Source: Pontederia crassipes (taxonomy: Eukaryota > Streptophyta > Magnoliopsida > Commelinales > Pontederiaceae). Taken from it: a stretch of DNA of 64,000 nucleotides. Both the position numbers and the translations under genes were made by a program. Each line of letters opens with the position of its first letter. The first letter of the stretch is position 1. The notes beneath the pieces are model-generated. The model worked only from the letters and a program-made list of their open reading frames with translations. It searched no databases and had not been told where the DNA came from. Of the stretch, positions 1-10,193 are shown piece by piece. The stretch lies in assembly GCA_030549335.1 (NCBI GenBank), contig CM060196.1:12663501-12727500 (forward strand), given 5' to 3'.

Positions 1-87
1 ATTGATTCTGTCTGAAAACCGTCGATAATTGTGTACCGATGATTTTTAAGCTGATTACCGACGATTATCAGCGTTTTTCTTGTAGTG
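1..87 (-). mobile_element. CACTA (EnSpm) transposon terminus, cut by window edge
   Basis: The segment ends in CTTGTAGTG at 79-87, whose reverse complement is CACTACAAG. This is the start of the CACTACAAGAAAAA terminus typical of plant CACTA elements. Short subterminal motifs such as ACCGACG and ACCGTCG recur before it, as is usual for this superfamily. Only this end is visible; the other end and the transposase lie outside the window. The same terminus, with about 62 more bases, opens the second copy at 30209. Confidence 0.75.
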
Positions 88-995
88 TATAGCTATTAGC
101 CAAGTTATCTATTAATAATCAATTTCTTATCATGAAAAGTTCATAAATCAAAATTTAAATAGTTCTACATCTAAATAATATAACTTAAATTCAAATTGGT
201 TTTACATCAATTAAAAAGACAAAACTAACCCTTGCAACAAATCTCTACAAGAAAAAAAAGATAAAATGTCTTGAAAAAAGAGAGAAAATATATACAAAGC
301 GACTTGGCCATGTTAACCATAGTTATAAAGTGATAAATAAATAAAAAAATGGAGCGGTTAATAATAAACCATAATTAACCATGAACTCAAAAATCTATAA
401 TAGATTAAAAAATATTTTAATTAGTCATAAATTTTATAGTACATAAGAAATAGAGCGATTAGTAATTAACCGCTTAAATTTCTAACTAACCATAATCTCA
501 AAAATCTATAATAGATCATGTAATATTTTATAAAATCCATAGGACTTATGTCGACAATATGACATATGTCTCACACACATATCTTAGTTAATGAATATTT
601 AATTGTATCTTAGATTTATTAATGTGTTGCACAGAATTAGTTAATGAATATTTAATTGTATCTTAGATTTATTAATAAGGTGTTGCACAGAACTGAAAAT
701 ATAGGAAGGGAAATGACAAAATAATTATTTTTAATTCAAATGATACGACATTAATTATTTTTAGTTTCATAACCCCCCCCCCCCCCATTTTCTTAATTAT
801 TTCATATCACTAATATCTAATTTTTTTATATCTTCCAAGATAAATATTTAATATTTAATTGACAATTAAATACTATTATGTTCTACCGTTATAGTTAAGT
901 GATCCACTACTCAACAAAATTATCTTTAATAATCAATTAATGTTCAACCATTATAATAAATGAATCTCGTCTAACACTCCTCGTTAATCATTAAA

Positions 996-1032
<37 letters not shown>

Positions 1033-2319
1033 CATAATCTACACTCCTTATGTGTAGCTCTTGCCTAAATTCTTATTTAAATATTTATATAATATAATAA
1101 TATATATTAATTAGTAGGAACGGTCTCATGTTTAAGGATAGATAAGATTTTATTATAAATTTTAATTAATTGAAAAATACATATATTACTAAGTTTTTAA
1201 TTATTAAATAACTCCCCTATGAAGTAACATCATAGTACGGTGGACTTATGTTTTCTTCCGATCATCATAATTTTTTAGATTCATTAGTAATATTATAATT
1301 AGTTTTACATCTTAATATATTAACATCTCTGTATATGCAATTTGTCTCATGCCAAATTGTCAGAGGAAAGTATGTTCTACCACATTTTAATTACTATATT
1401 AATATGTATAATATATGCTTACAAATATGTTTTTTCAAAATAAAAATTAAAAAACACATGGCAACCTACTATGATGTCAAATGTCATTGTAAAAAATACT
1501 CTCTTTAATATAATATAAAAGATTTGACTAAATGCGCCACATATGTGGTTGGTATCAAACCAGTCACGTCTAATGGAGTTTTATCACGAGGTCGAATCCA
1601 TAAATCTTCTTCAAATTATTGACTATAATAATTGAACTCAGGATTAATAACTTCCCTCAATTCTCTCGGACCGTGTATAGTTGGGGGCTTTGGCCCCCAA
1701 ACTTTTTGGCACATACTAATTATATAGTATATAAATACTATATAATTATGAGTAAAAAATATATTTTAGCCCCCCTAAATTAGATTAAATATAGTTTAAG
1801 AGAATATTATTTAATTAAATATTTATAATTATATTCAAGGTATATTATATATATATATGTGTGTGTGTGTGTCTGGTAAGGTCCAAGCTAATTTTATAAA
1901 CTATATATAATTACAACATGTTAGTATATTTATGAAAAACTTTATAGTGTAACATGCATATTTTTAAAAATGTAATACATGTATTAACAATTTTAATTTT
2001 TTTATATAACAAATCAAATTAATTAGTTAAGTTACATATATCTTTCTCTAATTTTTTGAAGTTAATTACTGCACATATATATTATGTTAAATATAATATT
2101 TTATTTTATCGTAAAATTTAACTTGCAAAACATTATAAATACAAAAAAATTGCATCATAAATAATAAAAAGATATATTTTAATTAAAATAAAATAATACT
2201 TATAGATATAAGCTATTTTTTCACATGTATTGATTTTGAAGTATTATTTTATATTTTCTTAGAATTTTTTTAAAATATAGATATATGTGTATACATGCGA
2301 CTTATTTTATATTTTATAC
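88..2319. other. AT-rich intergenic DNA with simple repeats (copy 1)
   Basis: I see no gene here. The stretch holds a C14 run (773-786), a TA microsatellite (about 998-1029), and a short TA/TG tract near 1840-1872. A module at about 1525-1690, containing the words 'aactcaggattaata', reappears in diverged form at 3940-4090 and 18885-19000, upstream of both P450 loci. The copy 2 equivalent is 30358-32594, with one more C and four more bases of TA. Confidence 0.6.
584..692. repeat. Tandem direct repeat, two units of 53-56 bp
   Basis: Two adjacent units, 584-636 and 637-692, both begin TTAGTTAATGAATATTTAAT and end GTTGCACAGAA. They differ mainly by a 3-bp AAG insertion in the second. The same tandem pair is present in copy 2 near 30854-30962, so it predates the large duplication. 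Confidence 0.8.
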
Positions 2320-3600
2320 TTGCCCCCAACTTCTTGTTCTGGTTCGTTATCTTATCTTTTTGTTTTTTATTCCTAATTTGTGAAGCATATTAATGAAAAG
2401 AATTCCCAAGCTACTAATTTTCAACCTGCTATCAGACATCACATAAATTAAATCGGCTTGGATCAAGGATAACTTTTTTTTCATTAAATTAAATTAGCTT
2501 CGATCCAATGGCCAGATCTAATTCAGTTATTTTGGTAAGTTGCATTTCTTTTCTCGAACCTGACCATCAATTTAATATCAATTAAATTCGCGACACACTT
2601 ATGACACTAAATTTGTTGCAAATCGTAATTTGCGATCAGTTTACCTTGGTAAACGTTCAGCCCAGAAAAATTGTAACCAATAGAATCGTCACAAAATTGA
2701 GTCTTTCGAACTTTTTATTGCAATGAACATTATATATATGTATATATAAATAAATAAATAAATAAATAAACATATATATATACTCAATAAGATAATATTA
2801 TCCCATTATATATATAATTTATACAGGTCATAAATTGTAGCATTACATATAGTATATGAAAAAATATTAATTCTGAAATAAAATATCTCTTATTATTTTC
2901 AATCTTGTTTTATAAATATGAAATGTATAAAAATATAGGGCTAAAAGCATTCATCCAAAAAAAAATTGATAATTTTTTAAATTTTAATAAGCCAATAAAA
3001 AAATATAGCATGATCTTTTTAAATGAAAAAAAATTCATCAGATGTGTACCACTTTCACCCCTAGTTGAATTATATATTTTGACTTATGACAATTGCATGA
3101 AATGATAAAGATCTATTTTAGTAAATTCAGTCATTCATGTCACATTTTTTTTTTTTGGAATTTGATTGCCTTGCCATGCTTATGTAATTTATAAGCTTTT
3201 ATGCCTTTCCTATATATGTATGAGTGTGAGTCGCAACTCATAACCTATTTCTTGTTGTTTCATAGGATAATCGTTCACGTACTTTTCATGACTATGGAAT
3301 ATCGTGATATTTTTTACCTCTAAAATTGATACTTAGAAGTTGTTTCACCGAGGATCTGAGTTTACTCCATTGATAACCTTTTTTTATGGAATAAGCATGT
3401 TTGATTTTCAGCAGCATGTTTTACAGAGTCCATGGAGTTTATAAAGCAACCACAACGTCATGAAGAGCCAAACGTCAAAATGAGTCTAGATACATATATA
3501 TAATTTATAATGACTAACTTTTTCTAAGGTGAGTCTAGCTCTATTCATGATTGCAATACAAAATTTTATTGAGAAAAAAAAATATAATGATTAATTTGTG
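2320..3600. repeat. Diverged copy of the P450 3'-flank block (copy 1)
   Basis: This segment aligns by eye with the 3' flank of the intact P450 at about 7580-8720. It also aligns with the sequence at 28170-28457 plus 63421-64000. Shared words include GCTTCGATCCAATGGCCAG, AGGATAATCGTTCAC and AAGCATGTTTGATTTTCAGC. Because it lies upstream of the P450 at 5422, it probably marks the downstream side of a further P450 unit to the left that is lost or outside the window. Small open frames inside it look like chance frames in AT-rich DNA. Confidence 0.65.
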
Positions 3601-5366
3601 TGGTTGATGTCCACTTGCGGTCCACTTTCATTCAGCATTCTAATCCTTGACCCTGCATTTTTTTTCCTGATAAACCAAACTAAGAAACAAACGTTGATGT
3701 TTATAGGGACAAAAACTTTTGATTTCAAGATTTGTTAGGTTCCCTAATTTTATGGGATACACAACACGAAAAACGTGAGTCCAAGATTGAGCTCGATAAA
3801 ATAGGTACCTGAAATACAGCAAATGATAACGAAACTTTTATATGATTCGCGACGGAATTGCGTGAGTCCAAGATTGAGGTAGCCATGTGTACGTCTCACA
3901 TGTAGCTAGCATGATTAACAAAAGCATGGTTTTCATTTAAATTTGTCCAAACCCGCTATGTGGTTGGCATCAGCAGACCGGTTACGTATAATGAACTTTA
4001 TATCTTTGTCACGAGAAATCCTGATCAAAATATTGGCTATAAAAATTAAACTCAGGATTAATAAACTTCCCTCAGTCCTCTCCACGCTTAGTCAGAAATT
4101 GATCCTTTTTATAGTGTAAAGTGAAAAGAATTTGGAAGTGTCTACAACGTTCTTTTCCTAAAACTTAAAAATATAAGCAAATTTCTGTATAGCCGTGTTT
4201 AATCACTATGACAAGTAAAAATCACGATGAGTATGGAGGTAATGATTTCATATTTTATTTTTATTATATCTATATTTTTTAAAAATATTATTTAATTATT
4301 ACGCATCATATATTATTTTTCATTTTGATATATCACATATTTAATTTTACTTACAACCTAAATAAGGAATTTATTTGGAATAATCAATTTGTATATTAAA
4401 ACAATATTGATGTTCATAATAAAAATTATAAATTAATTACTATGAATATGATATAATATTGATCGTAAATTATATTTTATGTCTTTTTTTATCATCATAA
4501 TTTTTTATTGAATTTATAAATAAATTATTATCTGTTATCCCTTGATAATTAATTAATATTGTCTAATCAAATCATTATCTTTTAGTTGAGCCATTATCAT
4601 ATGATGAAATCGCTAACTTTGTCGTACGAATCTGAATAAATTTGTGTCGGATTGTGAGCAACTCGAATTTAAGTTAATTTAGGTTCACCTATGTAATAAT
4701 AAAATGCACTTATGTATACATGAGCAGATTAATTTAATTATCAGTACAGAACAATATTGGATGGTTGAGAAAATATAGATTAACATTAAAATACATCTAA
4801 AAAATAGTACATGTACTAAACATCATCGATTTCATCGGAGGTTAGTATCACGAATTATATGAAACGTAATAATAATAAATGTGCTCATTAATTAAATCAA
4901 AAGGTCGTGTTTTGTGTGCAATTATCTGTATCATTGGTCTATGTACAAGGCATGATAGCCTATGGTGATTATACCGAATACAGATGGTTAATTAGATATA
5001 TTTTTCTATCTTATTAAGAAAATCACGATGGCGCTGTCCGGATAATGAGTTTAAGGGGGATCCAGATTTCCTACGGGGGCTCGAGGTGGAGTGCCTGAAG
5101 CTTAAATGATTTATTTATTTTTTTTCTATTTTAATTGAAGTTCTCTGTATCAATTCAAACTCTACGACGGCTAAGGTATTTCGTATAAGAGAGTCATCAT
5201 TAGAGTACGTAGCTTAATTTAAATCGTAAATTTCGTGTGTTCTTACGTATTTATGCGATATTTCATTTGGTAGCAAAAGAAATAATTGTGTTTAATAAAA
5301 ACAATTCATTATCTTTTTAAAATTTAAAAAATTAGCAAGGAAACACAGAAATGCGATAATATACTA
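3601..5366 (+). other. 5' upstream region of the intact P450 (copy 1)
   Basis: No gene is visible. The part at 3940-4195 is related to 18885-19130 upstream of the P450 pseudogene; both contain AAATTAAACTCAGGATTAA and TTTTTATAGTGTAAAGTG. The last roughly 140 bases before the start codon also resemble the pseudogene's upstream sequence. Thus the older P450 duplication included promoter sequence. The middle part (about 4200-5020) has no counterpart at the pseudogene. Confidence 0.55.
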
Positions 5367-5421
5367 ATATATATTGGGGTGAAAGCTAATCAAAATAAGC
5401 AGACTGAGCACATCGGATGAG
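5367..5421 (+). promoter_or_regulatory. Putative TATA box and 5' leader of the P450 gene
   Basis: A TATA-like ATATATAT lies at 5367-5374, about 48 bases before the ATG at 5422. The leader after it, including GCTAATCAAAATAAGCAGAC, is nearly identical to the bases before the pseudogene start at 19577. That conservation suggests a transcribed leader or core promoter. No transcription start can be shown from sequence alone. Confidence 0.4.
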
Positions 5422-7088
5422 ATGAGCAGTGTGCTTCAACAATTGCTAACGCTGCTGCTGCGGCAGGAGCGCCTTTGGTGGCCGCTTCACGTCTTCTCCT
5501 TCGCCCTGTTCTTCTCGCTGGCAGCCTGGTTCCTGCTCGGTAGTAAACCATCCTACCAACAGCGTCGCACCCAATCGCTTAAAGCGCTCCCCTCGCCGCC
5601 ATGTCTCCCGCTCCTCGGCAACCTCCTCCAGCTCGGCGCCCACGCCCACCGTTCGCTGCGCTCGCTCTCCGTGCGTCACGGTCCCGTGATGCTACTGCGC
5701 TTTGGCTCCGTCCCCACGGTCGTGGTCTCCTCCGCCGCTGCGGCGGAAGAAGTCCTGAAGTCTCGTGACCTCTCTTTCGCCAACCGACCGACTATGTCCA
5801 TTCCCTCGAGGCTTCTATACGATTGTCAGGACATGGCCTTCACCAAGTACGGTGAGTACTGGCGGGGGCTGAGGCGGGTCTGCACCCTGCACTTGCTCAG
5901 TAACAAGAGGGTGGAGTCCTTCCGTCCCGTCCGGGAGGAGGAGCTGGCGCTTTTGCTCGGAAGAATCCGTCGAGCCACCAATACCGTGAACCTTAGCGAG
6001 TTGGTCGTCGCATACACGAGCGACGTCATTTGCAGGGCTGCCTTCGGCAAGAAATACTCGACGGAGGTGGGAGGCGGCGGCACGTGGTGTCGCCATGTGC
6101 TCGGCGAGTTCATGGTCTTGCTGGCGTCATTCTCCATGCGGGATTACGTTCCACTGCTCGGTTGGGTGGACTGGCTGAGTGGTTTGGATGGTAGGATCAA
6201 GAAAAACGCCACTGAATTGGATGCTTTCATGGAAAAGATCTTAGACGAGCATAGTACCAAGAACAGAACCAACAAAGCAAGTGCTGATGCCGCTTCTGAT
6301 TTCATTGATATCTTGGATTCCTTGGAGAACGAGGATGAGACTACTGGCTTTAAGCTCAGCAGAGAGAGTGTGAAGGCCATACTTCTCGTAAGTATCTCTA
6401 AACTTTTATCAAAGCAATTTATGTGAACGCAAAGTGATTTTGCTTCTGTTCATGTGCCATGCATGCATGGCTTCAGGATATGTTCTCAGCGGGTACTGAT
6501 ACGTCGTCCAGTGTGATAGTGTGGGCTATGGCCGAGATCATTAAGCATCCAAAAGAGATGAAGAGGCTGCAAGAGGAGGTTCGCCGAGTCGTAGGACCGA
6601 AGGCGGAGGTGCGCCAAGAGATGACAAAGAAAATGGAGTACCTGCAAGCCGCCATCAAGGAGACCATGAGGTTGCACCCTCCCGGTCCTTTGCTGCTTCC
6701 CAGGGAGGCCACTGGGGGCGCACAGGTCCAAGGCTACGACGTTCCGGCAGGCACGAGGGTGGTCGTTAACGCCTGGGCGATCGGGAGGGACCCCGAGTCG
6801 TGGCCGGAGGAGCCCGAGGAGTGGAGGCCGGAGAGGTTTCTGGGCGGCAGCGTCGACTTCAAGGGGAAAGACTTCCAGCTGATTCCGTTCGGAGCGGGGC
6901 GCAGAGGGTGCCCCGGGATGGCGTACGCGCTTGCCAACGTCGAGCTCCTGCTGGCGAGTCTGCTGTACCATTTTGACTGGGAGCTGCCCGACGGGAAGAA
7001 AGGGGAGACGCTGGACATGACGGAAATGTTTGGACTTGTTGTGCACAAGAAGTCGAGTCTTGTTCTCGTGGCCAAACCTGTATACTGA
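5422..7088 (+). CDS. Cytochrome P450, CYP71-clan (CYP71A-like), copy 1
   Basis: A-type plant P450, a haem-thiolate monooxygenase expected to sit on the ER membrane and take electrons from NADPH-P450 reductase. Exon 1 is 5422-6387, the intron 6388-6476 (89 bp, GTAAGT...TTCAG), and exon 2 6477-7088, giving 525 aa, the usual family size. Visible parts: N-terminal membrane anchor (residues about 18-40), hinge LPSPPCLP (57-63), C-helix W147xxxR151, I-helix AGTDT (327-331), K-helix E384-T-M-R387, PERF (440-443) and haem loop [10 protein letters not shown] with Cys467 as haem ligand. The hinge glycine is replaced by Cys61; the pseudogene paralog keeps glycine. The start is the first ATG in a conserved leader, directly before the anchor. 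The substrate cannot be told; CYP71 enzymes mostly act in specialised metabolism such as terpenoids and phenolics. Copy 2 at 35697 encodes the same protein. Confidence 0.93.
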
Positions 7089-8708
7089 GAACATATAAAA
7101 CTGTGTTGTCGTTTACACAGCTGTTTGTAATTTTTTTTTGCAGGTCATCTGTCCTTATGTTCGTTATATTTCTTTCAGGGTGTCTGTAGTTGGTCTTCCG
7201 TGCAACAGCTATTAATCGGATATATCAGCTTCGCCTATATATGAAGTGTCATATGAAAACACTAGTAGAAGAGTGGAGTTGTAATTGATTTTTTTTTATT
7301 GAAATGAGATATATCTGAGCAGCTTCCCACCCGATTCCTCGTTCTTCTTGTTCTTTCCAATTGCAAGGTCACAGATCGCTTCTATGGATTAGATCGAGAC
7401 TCGAATTTCTACAAACTGCTAATAGACTGAATTATAAACCATCTCGCAATATATACTGAGAACATGCGTTTCTTGGTATCTTTAATTTCACGTTGTCCCT
7501 CGAGTAGAAAGCTCGTTTGCTATTGTAGTTCATACTTAATTCTCAAATGATCTTAGTCATCTTATTTTGTTTTAGTTATTATAGTATACTCAATTTATCT
7601 TTTAGTTTATTTTTATTCTTAATTTATGAAGAATATATATATTAGGGGAAAAAAATCCAAGCTACTCAATGTCCAACCCTATATCACATAAATTAAATCG
7701 ACTAAACTTTTTTTTTTCAATAGCTTCGATCCAATGGCCAGGTTGCATTTCTTTTCACAAATCTGACCCCATCCATTTAATATCACGGACAAGTGATACT
7801 TGAGCAGAAAAAATTGAATTAGTTATTCTGATTATTCCGGTTGGCCGATTCTTAAGAATGTCTGTTGGGAATGAATTTTTTCTGCATAGTGTTGGCCTAT
7901 TCTAGAGAGAATTATTAAATCAGAAGAGTTCAAACCACTAAAGAAACTCACAATTTGTCGAGGTTTTTTTTGGTCCGATAAAAAATACGTGGTCTCAAAA
8001 AAATTTAAGACGGATAAAACCGTCACAAAAACGAACCTTCCCAACTTTTTATCGCAATAAATATAATATATAAATACTAAATAAACATAATATTTATTCT
8101 ATTATATATGTAAAAAGTTTATATAAGTAATAATTTGTAGTATTATAATATATAATATGTGATTAATGTTAATTATGAAATAAACCATCTCTTAATGTAT
8201 TCAAAATTTTTTTATAAATACTAGATCGAAAAAAATGATGAAGTTTTCATTTTAAAATATCAATCGAAAAATATAGAGTTATCTTTTTAAACGAAAAAAA
8301 TTTACAACTCATAAATTATACGAAAAAAATTGCTTTGCCATGTTTATGTTTCTAATCATATTTATACGAAGATGGTGTTGACATCCTTGAATATTAGCGT
8401 TTATACCTTTTGTGTGGTTCACAACTCATAATCTCTTTCTTGTGGTTTCCTAGGATAATCGTTCACTTCCTTTTCATGACTATTACTGTCATGCTATTTT
8501 TACCTCTAAATTCGATACTTACAAGTTGTTTCACTGAGGCTTTGAATTTTCTCCCTTGACAACTTTTTTTAATGACCAAGCATGTTTGATTTTCAGCCGC
8601 TATTTTAGAGAGTCCACAGAATTTGTAAAGAAGCACGACCACAATTACATGAAGAACCAAAGGGCAAGATGAGTCTAAATGGAAATTTAGAATAACTAGC
8701 TTTTATAA
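7089..8708 (+). other. 3' flank of the intact P450 (copy 1)
   Basis: This holds the 3' UTR and a downstream block shared with two other places in the window. The first 50 bases or so after the stop, including ACTGTGTTGTCGTTTACAC, match the pseudogene. The match resumes after the chromovirus at 28135, and the later part (7905-8150) matches 28205-28457. About 680 bases (7222-7905) are missing from the pseudogene side. No second gene is visible. Confidence 0.7.
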
Positions 8709-8725
8709 GATGAGTCTAGCTCCAT

Positions 8726-8780
<55 letters not shown>

Positions 8781-9249
8781 CCCAAAATGAACTTGCGCGT
8801 TTTAAGTTTGCTGCAATGGATAGTGTTTTCTTTATCCATGGTTGCAATACAAAACCTGAAGATGCTCTGCCCTAAAAGACTAGGTTCGATGACTAGTGGG
8901 AACATGGGCGTGGTGCAGGGTACATCTTTTAATTTGTGCATCCAAGCCAAACAACAGGTGAATTAGGATTGAAATGTGCACAGTCCACGATGGATGTTTA
9001 ATCTGATCGGGGCACTATTTTTCTGGTTATTTTATTCTTTAGTTTCAATGGAATACAAATAATCAGTCATAATCCACTCGTTCTCGTGGATTAGATAATT
9101 TTTCTCCTGGATTAACTATGTCACATTCAAACGGGGCTAAGAATGTGTTTGAATGAAGGGTTAAAAGGAGTGATAGATTAGGTTTAATTGAAATGGGATG
9201 TATTTAAAATTTTTATACCATGTTTGGATACAAATTTTTATTAGTTTAA
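8709..9249. other. 541-bp segment present only in copy 1
   Basis: Copy 2 lacks exactly this stretch: its sequence jumps from the base matching 8708 to the base matching 9250. Both edges end in TAA, a 3-bp microhomology typical of an end-joining deletion. The segment holds the end of the P450 3'-flank block, a 49-bp TA microsatellite (8729-8777) and the left end of the first MITE-like element. A related sequence at 3527 onward (GAGTCTAGCTC) suggests the segment is ancestral, so copy 2 lost it. Confidence 0.85.
8729..8777. repeat. TA dinucleotide microsatellite, 49 bp
   Basis: An uninterrupted run of TA repeats. It lies inside the segment missing from copy 2 and may have helped break the chromosome there, although the deletion edges are not in the run itself. 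Confidence 0.95.
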
Positions 9250-9597
9250 CTCAGAATATATTGGGTTTCATAAGTCCGTCATTTGATTTAAAATTAAACC
9301 CACCAAATTGATGATTTTGTAGGGATTAAAAATAATTATTCGACTCTAGCCTTATTTCTCAATTAAATTAAAAAAACAATTTTTTCTTAAGGAGAATAAA
9401 GACATTGATCAAACTTAACATTACCTTACCCATATATTATATTTTGTATCCAAACAAAGAGTGAATTAAATTAACCCAACTCATCCCATCAATTTATATC
9501 CAAATATGATTGTTAATAAACTCTCATCATACTCAATTTCATCAAACTATACTCCACCATCCTAACCCATCCTTTCATCATTAGAAAACCAAACACA
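9140..9597. mobile_element. Fold-back MITE-like element A
   Basis: The left arm begins GTGTTTGAATGAAGGGTTAA and the right arm ends AAAACCAAACAC. The arms are roughly inverted copies that run far inside, with related words such as CCATGTTTGGATACAAATTT and its inverse around 9420-9520. There is no coding capacity. It belongs to the same family as element B at 9602. The exact ends and target duplication are not clear. In copy 2 only the right part survives (38984-39331). Confidence 0.5.
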
Positions 9598-9601
9598 ACG
9601 G

Positions 9602-10193
9602 TATGTTTGGATGAAGAGTTTAAGAGGGATGGACTAGGTTTAATTAGGATGAGATGAGTTTAAAATTTTTACACCATGTTTGGATATAACTTTATTAATT
9701 TAATTAAGGATAAGTTTGGCTTCGTAAGTCCATCATTTGACTTAAAAGTAAACCCATCAAATTGGTGGTTTTGGAGGAGTTAGAAATAATTATTCCCACT
9801 CTACCCTTATTTCTTTTCAATAAAATAAAACAAAATGAATTTTTCTTAAGGATCATAAAGACATTTAAGAAACTTAACTTTCATAACTCATTTAGTGCAT
9901 GAGTTAGAGAAAGTTAAAATAGGTAAATGTCTTTATTATCCTTATCAAGATTTTACTTCTTTTTAATTTGAATGAGAAGAAAAGAGTACAATGGGACTAA
10001 TAATTTTTAACCCCTCAAAAACCACTAATTTAGTGGGTCTTGTTTTAAGTCATGTGGTGGGCTAAGAAACACCAGCCTAACCATAGTCAAAATTTTAAAT
10101 TTACTATCCAAACAAGGTTTAAGAATTTTAAACTCATCTCACCTCAATTAAACCTAACCTGCCCCTTCTTAACTCTCCATCCAAACACACTTT
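9602..10193. mobile_element. Fold-back MITE-like element B
   Basis: A nearly palindromic element of about 590 bp. The left end GTATGTTTGGATGAAGAGTT is inverted at the right end as AACTCTCCATCCAAACACAC. Inner words (CTAGGTTTAATTAGGATGAG; AATTGGTGGTTTTGGAGGAG) also recur inverted on the right. It has no protein-coding frame, so it is non-autonomous. The superfamily is not certain because I could not define a clean target duplication. The copy 2 equivalent is 39336-39927. Confidence 0.6.

Noticed and set aside
2905..3105. 66-codon Lys/Ile-rich frame
   Set aside because: It lies in the P450 3'-flank block; the related blocks at 8165 and 63421 do not keep the frame open, so it is not conserved as a coding sequence.
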